DNA of 64,000 nucleotides from contig JAVTVX010000013.1 in NCBI GenBank assembly GCA_033439265.1, forward strand, positions 17,774,500 through 17,838,499. The letters run 5' to 3'. Position numbers and translations under genes: made by a program. A model generated the notes under the pieces. It was not told the DNA's origin. It ran no database searches and was given only the letters and a program-made list of their open reading frames with translations. This DNA comes from Dillenia suffruticosa. Lineage: Eukaryota > Streptophyta > Magnoliopsida > Dilleniales > Dilleniaceae. Positions 22,690 to 33,109 of the stretch are shown one piece after another (positions within the stretch are counted from its first letter, which is position 1; every line of letters starts with the position of its first letter).

Positions 22690-24704
22690 CTGTGCAAAAT
22701 CATCATCAAGTTAGATGCTTAACAATATAACCACATAGAATAAGCATGTGCAGAATCTGGTTGCAATTGCAATGGCAAAGCCCATGAACTGCTAGAGTAC
22801 AATGCAGCTTTACAAGTCAAAACACAATGCAGTAGATTGGTGAAGATTAGACATATAGAAATTTCATCTAACATTTAATACCAGGATTAGATCAAAAACC
22901 AGATGTGGATTAGGAATATAACACAAAGCGATCACAACACTAGCACATGAAAGAAAATAAAATGACAAGCTAATATTTCATTTATTTTGCACTACACTGC
23001 ATTCGTGCAACAACACGGCAACCAACTCCAAAAATAAGCAAAACCCACTGAAGTTAGCAAATTAACCAATTTTTGGCAGATTTCTGATCAGAGATGATAG
23101 TGCTGGTTGAAAGAGTCATTAAGCCTACAATATCCAGACAGCTTCAATTGGTCAAAACCAAAAATATAAGTGAATCATCTCACAAATGGACTATACATGA
23201 TAGGTATGTGTTTTCGTAAGGAGCAAAACAATGTCATTATACCAATTGACTTTTAGTTGGCTTGTTGTTGAATTCTAATAATTGAATTTTTCCGCACATA
23301 CATTCTGTGTATTTCTTGGTTATAAGCATTTGCACTTGAAGGAGTTTCTCTACTACAAATTCTTTAGGTTCTTGATTTTGATGTTGATACAAGGGAGATA
23401 CCATCCCTAAAAAGCACCAACAAGGAGTATATCTTGCAGGTGCAACATGGTTCGTGTTTCAATTCCATGGAGGGTTGCATACTTCATCAGTAAAGATGCT
23501 ACCTATTGTTGATTCTTCATTATGATTAACCTCATGAAATCCATCACTGACAGAATCACCTTTTGCATTCCAACCCATAACCCATAAATCAATAGCAGAA
23601 TAACTTGGTAAAACAACCAAATGCAGGAGCAGGAAGGCAGAGGAGATAACGGGAGAGCATCTATGTAACTTAAGTTAAAGACATAGTTCTTCTATTTGTT
23701 GGATTTTTTTAAAACAATCATTTAAAAAGATTACATATTCCAAGAGAGGGAAGGGGAGAGATGCAGTCAAGGTGGAGGCAAGAAGAAGAACAAGAAGAAT
23801 GTAGTTAGCTGAGGCTGCTACTGAGTTTGCATTTCCAGTCAATGTGAAGATATTGGATCCTGCATAAGTTATTGAGGAAAATGATTGACATAGAGCAAAA
23901 TGGGACAGGAAGAGAAGACAAGGAATGCATTATAAATAATTTTAAGAACTGAACGTTATTTGTTGCAATAGGAAAATAACAATAACAATAATGATAATAG
24001 TTGAGGGTAACATATTAAATTTAAAATCAAGAGTTGAAAAATTGGGCTAGGTTCGTAACTAGTCTAAAAGTTAAAACCAAACAAAAATCAATCCAAATTA
24101 TTTGGAAAGATTTGGTTCTTTAGGTACCCAAGAGCTTGCAACACTACTAACTCCTTAGAATGTTGCTCATGTAAGCAAAAATAGTACAATCATGTCAAAA
24201 AATATACAAAACTGATTTCATTACCTAGGCTTATATCTGATGAGATGATTACTACACATACATATCACTACAAATTCGAAATTGCATCGCTTTCTTTTAG
24301 TTGCTGTTGCAATTTAGGTTATCATAGTGTTGCTAATAAAGCCAGCATGGTTAGATTTGCTTTATCCATCAAGTCAAATGATGGAAGTAAAATCTGTATT
24401 GGTCGATATAAAACTGGATAGCTACTGCACTTTACTGCTGGGACAACAACCACTTGTAGCAGGTTGTCAGACAGCAAGGCCATGACAATACTACCACAGT
24501 ACGGTGACACCTCCACATAGTGGAAATTCCATTATCTTACAGCATTATGGCTGTCAGACAACCATCCACAACCATGATTAATCTATGATTCATGCAACTG
24601 TGAGCCAAGGAATAGCTTCATTTCCTTGCTAGTGAATGTTTACTTTTACTATGGCATTATTCCTGCCTAGTCAATAGAGGGAAAATTGAGATAAGTTGCC
24701 TTGC

Positions 24705-24851
24705 CTGGTTCTATAATCGAGGCTCCAATATGGGAAGATCCACTTGAACCTGAATTTGTAGAAAGCTGCTCAGATATGAATGCAGAGTACAATCCAGTGA
24801 GATCTGAACATCGCTGATTCAAGTCAAAAATCTCATCACGGGAGGTGAAGG
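24705..24851 (-). pseudogene. BIO1 remnant: FTSRDEIFD exon
   Basis: Encodes FTSRDEIFDLNQRCSDLTGL and then SHIGASIIEP. The acceptor TTTTTGCAG is good; the donor is GCAAGG rather than GT. The preceding small piece at about 24930-25022 reads VFISNGIWTLSIPEG. Confidence 0.85.
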
Positions 24852-25972
24852 CTGCAAAAATATGTGCAATTTCAATTACAAATGAAAAGAAACTAATAGC
24901 GCATAACAGACAGAGATGGACTTCACGTACTACAAGTTTTTGAAAATTCTTTTCCACAGTGCACCCCTTCTGGTATTGAAAGAGTCCAGATGCCATTGCT
25001 TATAAAAACTATTGAAGTAGGTCTATCATTATCACACAGTCATCAGCACATGAAATAAGAAAAAAAAAAATAGATACCACATGAAGAATTCTCAGTTTAT
25101 TCATGCAACTCCACGCACATTTCTCCAATATACCAGAGCATTATTGATTCGGCTACGTAAATTAAATGAAATGAACTTCAGATCTTTGCCTGATGACATT
25201 ATTGAGATTGAAGAAGAGCTAGGATCTAGGCCCACGGTTTGTATCCTTTGACTAGCTCTCTATTCTTCATGAAATGTCAAAGCATTGCACTTGTGGTTTA
25301 CCAAAATCTCTGCAATGGTTTTTGGACATGAATCATTTGGCAAGGAACAGCAACATAGTGTAGGGCATGGCAGCTGCCGGATTTGGAGTGCAGGACAAGG
25401 GCAAGGAGGAGAGAGGGAAAGGGAAAAGGAGGAAATTCCAAGTGGAATGGGGGAGAGAATGCACAGGAAGAGAGAGAAAGAGAGAGACAAGGGAGAACAA
25501 TTCTGAAATACTCAAATTATTCCAATGCATGCAGTATGACATGTTAGGATTCCGAAACCCCTCTAAAAATCGATACACGCAACTACAAATTCTTGGTCTT
25601 CTACAAATAGGCCCCAAAGGATTGGACAAGAAAATCATCAGCCAAACCATGAAGGGGCTGAATTGTAAAACATATTATTAAAAGTAAATGAACTCAGACC
25701 AAGATTTCCGCTAAAAAAAATTTTAAAAAGAAAAAAGAAAAAATGACATAATCATATGCAGAAAATATTCTGAACAAATGTTAAAAAATTCAAGCAACAC
25801 AATTACCTTTTTTTTTGTTCAGAACAATTACCTCTTTTTAGAATTATAGAAACAAGCACCGTGAACTCTTTTAAGAAAATGAAGATAAATTGAGAATAAA
25901 AGAATTTCTCTAGTACCTGAAATTCATGAGGGGAAAAAAATTCTCTCTCTTGTTTAGGAGAGCTGAACTTAC

Positions 25973-26055
25973 CATGGCTGCTGGAGAAATCCTATGCCTC
26001 CATAGCATCCAAAGTATCACCTTGATAAGAGCCTTTTGGGTCCAGCAGCTGACTT
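25973..26055 (-). pseudogene. BIO1 remnant: GSYQGDTLDAMEA exon with deletion
   Basis: KGSYQGDTLDAMEA is joined directly to a frame-shifted GFLQQPW block; the intervening roughly six codons are missing. Donor ATG|GTAAGT. Confidence 0.8.
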
Positions 26056-27589
26056 TGCAAAAATGAGTACAAAAAAAATTAAAAAGAAAAAAAAAAAAAA
26101 AACTGCTCTCACCCACTTACCAGAATGCATCAATCATCTGAGCACGGTGGGAACTCTGCTCAATACTTAATTATAAGCAATGATAGAATTGAGATTAACT
26201 TGCACATTATATATGCTAACAGCATAACACGACCTGGTCAACAAACGTCAGTCCATGTGAATCCTAGAGGATAATATAAATGAATTTATACACCACAGAA
26301 ATGGTGCAATAAGCAAAGATTAAAAACAATGAAGGCCAGTCAAGCATGAAGTTATGAGAAAAACAAAGACCAAGGCATAACTGCTTGGGATATTTAATCC
26401 AAAATAAAGAAGCAGTAGAATAGAATTAAAGAGGACACAATTGAGATTCTAATTCCAGCATCACTGCTAGTTTCAAAATACAGAACGTGAGCCAAAAAAA
26501 TCCTCTTATATCCACAAATCAGACACCACTAACCTCACTATGGATATTGCATGGCTCTAGCCTCTTTAGTGAACGAGCCATCAAATTCACATTCGGATTT
26601 CTATAAAGAAGTACATTATCAAACTAGGCAAGACCAAGTCTTCAAAAGGCATGTAACATTGGACCTACATATCCATCACTTTGTAACCTGCCACTTCTAC
26701 TAGGCACTTGAACTCTCTCTGTTAATTCACATCATGAAATTTTGAGGCACATCCTAGTTCAAGGTTAACAAAGAAAGAGGCTTCTCTGCCTACTTGTTTT
26801 GTTGCTCTGTCATTCTTGACCATTGTAAAACTGGAGGCCGTATTCCATGTCTAGTAGATTTGCTTTCTCTCTCTTGTGAAATTCTTACACTTCTTCCATT
26901 CACAAGGGGAAAAAAAAAAGAATATAACTCCATAAGTGGAAAGTTTAAAAATAATAAACTTCTCAAAACCCTCAAATTTCTCCCTTTCCATGTATGCGTT
27001 GGGTAAGCCACAAAAAAAAAAAAAGAAACAACTACTGCCTTTCACCCACTCTTTTCACATAAAGAAAGAGGCTGCCTAATTAGAGAAACCGAAAACAGAA
27101 AAATTAGATAATTACTGAGAAGAGATAACTAGGAGAAAATTGATACAAAATTTGACATTAAATTGGCTTATTTGGTACAACTTGGACCCTGATAAAGTAT
27201 TTAGAATAATTTTTATAATGGAAAGAGTAATTTGAACAAGATAAAATTTAGAGTAGAAGAGGATAAATATTGCAAGTTGATAATGCAAGAACAATTTATA
27301 AAGAGCAGATTCATATTTTCAAAGTCAACAAAATTTTCTTTTGCATATTAATATAGCGAGAAGAAAGGCACAGAGTTGCTTCTCCTGCAATGAACAAGGT
27401 AGAATGATATGGTAAGGTGGGAAGGCAACTGCTTACTTAACTAGTCACTGAGCTAATAAACTTTATCGCAATGGCCACCAGAATCAAGAGGTAAAAACCA
27501 GAGGATACCATTTATTTTAGGAGAAGATTAAATCAAGTATAAGATATCAGAAGGGGTAACTACTGTGGAATGATTGTTCAATTGAACAA

Positions 27590-27711
27590 TCAGTATTCAA
27601 AGAGTTTTTGAACAATTCCATGATCACAAGAGAACCTGCGGAATGCCATCTTGAGAGCAATTTCAACAGCAGTAGATCCATTATCTGAAAAATATGCTCT
27701 AGAAGCCCAAC
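27590..27711 (-). pseudogene. BIO1 remnant: YFSDNGSTAVEIALKMAF exon
   Basis: The conserved cofactor-region block is intact, but the frame ends in TGA (27592-27590) soon after, where the family continues toward GSYHGDT. Confidence 0.85.
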
Positions 27712-27994
27712 CTGCAGCTGCAGAAAAGGAGATGAATGAAGTACTTCAATAAGAAGCACGTCGTGACCACAACTGGTACCATTAACGCTCCTGTATAAAC
27801 ACAGTAGTCTACTAATTGAAACTCTAAAAAATGTGAACATAGTCAACTTAAATATTCAAAGCTTGAATAATGTTTATTGAGACTAATGTATAATGCATGG
27901 CTAGCACACCGAAGCATACAGTATACGTCTAGGAAGATTCTAATACTGTTACAATGCTTTGCTGACATAGCCAATAATAATGAACAACCCTTTT

Positions 27995-28325
27995 CATGTT
28001 GCTATAATCCTAAGCCGTATATTTACCATCAAGCATGGTTGTAATGAATCAAAGAGTGTATTTTCACAAACATGTATTTAGAATAATAGTTGTTAGGAGT
28101 TTGGAGTGAATTATAAATCTGTTGTAGTTTAAGATGCACCATTGCTATGCATAAATTTCATGTCGCTATGATCTTAAGTGGGGCATTTACAATCAAGCAT
28201 GGTGCATAATGAATCAAAGAGTGCATTTTCACAAACATGTATTTAGAATAATAGTTGTTAGGAGTTATACACTGAATTATGCGTTTGACGTAGTTTAAGA
28301 TGCACCTTTATTATGCATAAATTTC
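27995..28325. repeat. Tandem duplication, about 164 bp
   Basis: Two imperfect copies start at 27995 and 28159, sharing aatgaatcaaagagtg and cacaaacatgtatttagaat. They lie inside the decayed BIO gene, in its former intronic space. Confidence 0.85.
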
Positions 28326-30110
28326 GGTTATCTAATCAGGAAAAAACTATTCAACAGGCGAGGTAAAAGAAATTCATGAACAATTAAAAGGAAAAAAAAA
28401 ATCTAGAAACCTTACACTTTTATGGAAAGCACCAACCCAAAAACCAACCAAAAACTAGAAATAAAGAACACACAAAAATAAAATTAAAATTAAAAAAAGT
28501 AAAAAAAAAAAAAAAGATGAAGCTAGAGAAAAGAAAAATCAAAACTATCAGTCATTAGCCAAATAATCATTAAGAGCTAGTCAGGTTTGATTTTGAAAGC
28601 AAATTTTAGTGCAACTTGTAATGTTAAACAAACTATGCTTGTTGACAATTGGAAGCTTGTCAATTCAATACACCTTAGCAATCTAGTACTTAGCATGTGC
28701 TTATCTATAACATTAGATACAAATTAAAAACAACTAAAGATACTAGAGACGGGCACATCACAACAAAAAAGTGGCAAATATCTGAAGACCCGAAAATATT
28801 GAACATACAAAATATAGTAACCTGTTCAGATGTGAGACAAAAATATATCCCATATCTCTTGCAAGCTCAATATGAAACCACCCAACCATATAGCATGATA
28901 CAGAAAATCTTCAAAAAAAGATTGCAAAATCTAAATAGATCAACCATGAACAAGATAACTTGCAGAAGAATATTTGACAAAGAAAAAAAAACCATTATTG
29001 TAATATTCTGAGCTTAAGAAAGCAATTATTCAGCCAGTAAACTCTCCTGATCTTTTACTCAGGACTTGAAACTCAAATCACATGTTTAGCAGCTTGTAAA
29101 AGATATTCTGGGCTGAGCTGGATGCTCAGCCCCACCCTGTGGCCTTACCACCTTTGAACTAAAAAAGTTCTTTTGGAAATTAAAAGAAAAAAAGAAAATA
29201 CTGACTTCCTTCCTCCCCCCACCCAAAAAGAAAGAAAGTCAGAAAAATAGAATTTGAAGCATGATATGGAGAAGGAAACATATGGAGGATGAGATCCTCA
29301 AAAACAGAGCTAAAATCAGGAAAAGGGATAACAAAAAACAAAAACAATGGAACAGATAATATCCTAAATAAGAGGACCAAAAACCATCAGCTCATTCAAC
29401 ACTTGCAACCAAGTTCCAACTACAGCCCCCTTAACCCAAAGTTCTCTAAAATTCAAAAATACCACTAAAAGTTCTGCTGGATTTCATTTATATCCTTCAC
29501 AGTTACATGTCCCCCCCCCCCATACCCAAAAAAATTAAATACACAAAAAACCTGCATATTGGTGTGACTAAACTTGTCAGTCTAGATCTGTCCCTGGATA
29601 ATCTACAGACGTAGCCCTTGCTGTTCGCCTGTTCCTACTGTATAGCCAGATGAAACAGGGTGTCTCTGGGTGCAGCCCTTCAAAGAAACCACTGTCCTCT
29701 CTCTCACTCCCTTGAGTGGGTTTACTTTTTTCTTGTTTCTAATCTCCAAATTCGCCTTTTTCTGACTTCTTCTGCATGAATCTTCTCTCCACCACTTTCC
29801 TTCATTCAATAGCTATGAATGCTACTTTATATTAACGTCTCTCTCTTTCTCTCTCCGTAGTAAGGCACTATCCAGAAGAAGAAAAAAAAAAAGAGTAGCC
29901 ATAAAAAGCTACACCAGGTGCAATATTTTTATCTCAAATATTTTCATTCATCATTAATTGGAGAAAGCCAAAAGAGTCTTTCATATTTGATTTATTTGGA
30001 AGGAAACAACTGGTGTAACGTCTTAACAGTAAACATCTTATGTAGATCCATTTTCTGTTGATGGATTACATTGACGTTCCTTGATATCTTATGTCATATA
30101 TTGTTACTGT

Positions 30111-30293
30111 AAAAGGACTCACCCGATGCACAAAATGCTTCCCAACTTAATGTGGGGGTAAGGGGAGGGTGGACATATATATATATATAGCCTTCCCCTT
30201 GCATTTTTGCAAAGAGATTATTTTCACGCCTCAAACTTGTGACCTCAATGTCACCAAAGAAGCAACCTAACCGTTGCGTCAAGATTCGTCCTC
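30111..30293 (-). mobile_element. Au-type SINE with perfect 17-bp target duplication
   Basis: The minus strand reads gaggacgaatcttgacgcaacggttaggttg (A box) and ggtcacaagtttgaggcg (B box), then a GCCTTCCCC-like body and a 3' end gtgcatcgggtgagtccTTTT. This is the layout of Au SINEs, which end in a short T run rather than poly(A). The flanks at 30094-30110 and 30294-30310 are identical (tcatatattgttactgt), so the insertion looks relatively recent. A TA microsatellite sits inside. Confidence 0.85.
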
Positions 30294-31266
30294 TCATATA
30301 TTGTTACTGTGATTTATTACTTAATCTAATAAACAGTACTTCGAAAGTGATTGTTAAATTTTATTGCTAACCTACTCTCTAATATTCTGCAATACAATGA
30401 ATTAGGTAAAGCAAATCCTTGATGTACACTTATTTGGTTGCATATTCAGTTGCATAGTCTATTTGATCAGAACATAGTTGATGGTAAAATTAATTCCTTG
30501 CCAATTCAAGTCACAAAACAAGCTATCAAGATTTTTTTTTTTTTGAAAGCAGAGATACAGTACTATGTATGAAAAAATAGTTAATAATGGTCTTCTACTT
30601 ATGTTTAGATTTTGAAAGATTGTCATTTACTTCATTTTGCTATATTATGTACTTTTGTTAATAGGGCATGTTAGTAAGCCATCCACCATCAACATAATGT
30701 TAGAAGGAAATCTGACATCTCAAACATAGTCCAACTTCTGGTGCATCAAACATTCAATTTTCAAAGTATCAACCGGTGCTCTTGCAGAAGATAACAAGTA
30801 GCAAAATTCAGGATTATCTCACCTAGATTGGGAATCTAGCATTCATGAATCAAGATTATATTAAAACTGGACAATATCAACCTAATACAGATAAATAAAG
30901 ATCAAACTATAATTTGAAAGTCCCCCTATGTTCCCCCCCCCAAAAAAAAAAAGAAATTATTAACTCATTTAACCATTCGGCCTCTTCTTTTAATCCATGA
31001 CTTAGTCTCATCCACTTGATCTGTTATATCAGAAATTGTTCACTGTAGAATGTATATGTAACAGAAACTATAGTAAATAAGGTAACCATCCTCAAATTTT
31101 TAATTATTCTACAAGACAGTTTGCATTAACTTCGGGATCATATTGCTAAGTCTCATTTTAGGTGCTGTTAATTCTTCAAACAGATCGATGCATATAGAAT
31201 TCCAGTAAAAATAGAAAGTAATCAAAATGTCATCTTTGTAGAGATGTAGAAAGTTGTCAAAGTTAC

Positions 31267-31347
31267 CTGTAATTTACCATCAGGTCCTTGAGTCCACCAA
31301 CAAGCACACGCATCAAATACTGGCCTAAAAAATTCGTGGTTCGAAAC
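31267..31347 (-). pseudogene. BIO1 remnant: FDACACWWTQGPDG exon
   Basis: 81 bp, with both splice sites (CAG acceptor, GTAACT donor) and the frame kept. It matches the substrate-binding ...FDACASWWTQGPD block of plant BIO1. The next exon of the family was not found in the 3.5 kb before 27711. Confidence 0.85.
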
Positions 31348-31561
31348 CTGTGACAGAAATAACATCAAAGAGGCTGAGCATAATATGCAGCATAACAATT
31401 ACCTTGCAATCAGGTGAAAAGACATGATGGGTACAGTAAGTAAAATGAATTGCTTACTTTCAGTACAGAATAATTTTGAACTTGCACCTAAATATGAAGA
31501 AACCATCTACCAAAAACCTAAGCTAATGACTTGCGACTTCATGAATGGTATGAAAACAAAC

Positions 31562-31804
31562 CTTGCTCACTGCAAAGTTCTCACCGCAGCATGAATCTAT
31601 TACTGTAATCTTGTCCTCCGGTACAAGTTTGTGCTGAGTAAAAGGCCACCAGAAAATTTCTGCCGCCTTTTTTGGCATGTAATGTAACTTTTAAGCCTCA
31701 AGGAATATGATGATAACATTATTTCCCTAAAAGAATTGAAAGTCATCAAACCACCCCAACAGGTCATCTGACATATCTTGTGGCATACATGACAACAAAT
31801 GCAC
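31562..31804 (-). pseudogene. BIO3/BIO1 junction remnant
   Basis: The linker piece MPQDMSDDLLGWFDD runs into TAG. After a frame change, REIMLSSYSLR and then MPKKAAEIFWWPFTQHK mark the start of the aminotransferase half. Ends SK|GTTTGT. Confidence 0.85.
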
Positions 31805-31869
31805 CTACAAAAATTAAAGTTAAATTACCAGTGGCCTTTGCTAAAAACACAAGCTAAATAGGTAATGCA

Positions 31870-32040
31870 TTACCTATTTTTCAGATAAGATAACAAAGGT
31901 CCCTCATTAACAAAGCCATGATCTTCAAAAATGATGGCGACCACATAAGCTCGAAGTTTTAGAGTCTCATGAGCTGAAATTGTTGCAGAAATACCACCAA
32001 GCCGCCTATCCCCAACAAGAATGGCTGGCAAACAGAAAGG
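31870..32040 (-). pseudogene. BIO3 remnant: ILVGDRRLGGIS exon
   Basis: Encodes LPAILVGDRRLGGISATISA and then IIFEDHGFVNEGP, matching the end of the dethiobiotin synthetase half. The expected AG acceptor before the PF codons reads ACGGG, so the splice site seems lost. The donor AG|GTAATG is present. Confidence 0.85.
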
Positions 32041-32652
32041 CCCGTTATCATGCGTAGGAACATGCATAAGTTGTAATATAAGGTCAAAATGCTCCAAGTC
32101 TCGGCTAACGATTGTTCCAGTTACTCTTTTTTGCATGTAGTGTGCATCTTCGTCTGAATGACAATGTTCTAGATCTTTCATGCAATCTATAGTATAAAGA
32201 GTTCCCCCAACTGCTCAACATGGAAGTCCTTTGTAGTGCTTGCTGATTTTAGAGGAGTTAGAATGTATTAATATTGATGATAAGTTTTTGAAAAAAGTCT
32301 CACAAGATTGTGAAAGGTCGTTTTTTATCTTCTTATCATTCTTAGAAAAATCATAACTCCCTTAGTGTACGATCACCATAACACGTTATCCACCCAACCA
32401 ATTGCAATCCCTAAACCAAATGTTTGGAAATTGCCGAGCACTTCTTCAAACAGGGGTCCTCTTTTCCATATAGCTCCCAAACAGTGCGGCTACAATTGTC
32501 TAATTTAGTCATAAACATATTCCCTCAACGGCAACACAAACTATAGAGCTAAGTTTTCAAGACAAAATGGGATTACCTATACAAATCGCACTGAAGAGTC
32601 CCAGAAGGCCCAGGACTAGCTACACAACCAGCAGTCTCAATTAAAGACCTGC

Positions 32653-32909
32653 AACATCTCAAGCACACCAAAGTACTCTACAAATGTTCCTTCCCTTTCG
32701 GCTGCCAAATGTGGCAAAATCGCCTCACTCCACCCAAACAACGTCTTACAAACCAATTCCGAAGAAAACCTAGCAACATCTTTGCAAACCTTTCTCTCCT
32801 CATACCAACACACATCTCTGAAACCACTTTCTCTCTCCTCAAAATCTCCGCCTCCTAAAATCTCCACAGCAGCGGCCTCCGTCGCTTTTAGGGCATGATT
32901 CGACGCCAA
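32653..32909 (-). pseudogene. BIO3 remnant in a shifted frame
   Basis: Continues the BIO3 protein in a different frame from the P-loop piece, ending with CKTLFGWSEAILPHLAAERE. It then runs into the next block (LIETAGCVASPGPSG, 32644-32577) out of frame, with an apparent deletion of the linker. On its own this ORF looks like a 90-residue gene; it is a fragment. Confidence 0.85.
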
Positions 32910-33109
32910 GAGAGAGATCGGAGGCTTGCGGCGGAGCGGTTGACGAAGCGGAAATCAGATTCGGACGGAAAGCCGGTTTTGACTGGTTTGATGTAGAATT
33001 TAGCGGAGAAAGACGGTAAGAGTCAAGAGCAGGAGCCGATGCCTGTGGAGAAAAGGGTTTTGCCGACGCCGGTGTTGGCGCCCCAGACCGCGTAAATTGG
33101 GTGACTCAT
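32890..33109 (-). pseudogene. BIO3 remnant: P-loop exon with two stops
   Basis: Starts ATG AGT CAC CCA and encodes WGANTGVGKTLFSTGIG, the nucleotide-binding loop of dethiobiotin synthetase. A TGA at 33025-33023 interrupts it. The frame resumes with KPVKTGFPSESDFRFVNR and ends at TAA 32890-32888. Confidence 0.9.

Larger units (their letters stand above)
19869..33109 (-). pseudogene. BIO3-BIO1: BIO3-BIO1 fused biotin-synthesis gene, decayed
   Basis: A remnant of the plant fusion of dethiobiotin synthetase (BIO3, amino half) and DAPA aminotransferase (BIO1), which perform adjacent mitochondrial steps of biotin synthesis. Fourteen exon remnants are collinear with the family: 33109-32890, 32909-32653, 32644-32577, 32040-31873, 31804-31562, 31347-31267, 27711-27590, 26055-25973, about 25022-24930, 24851-24705, 22689-22557, 22442-22346, 20672-20538, 19938-19869. 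Recognisable blocks include WGANTGVGKT (P-loop), CKTLFGW, PHLAAEREGT, ASPGPSGTLQCDLYR, ILVGDRRLGGIS, IFWWPFTQHKL, ASRAYFSDNGSTA, PFTSRDEIFD, GGMLMVDPLFQR and LHGHSYSAHAMGC. Lesions include in-frame stops (33025-33023, 32890-32888, 20597-20595), several frameshifts, internal deletions, one exon not found (the family's AREMGY...PENVYEPALK region) and no convincing carboxyl end. The flanking genes are intact, so general sequencing error is an unlikely explanation. Confidence 0.9.

Noticed and set aside
32637-32909. A separate 90-residue protein gene
   Set aside because: It matches the middle of BIO3 in a shifted frame and is part of the decayed BIO3-BIO1 locus.
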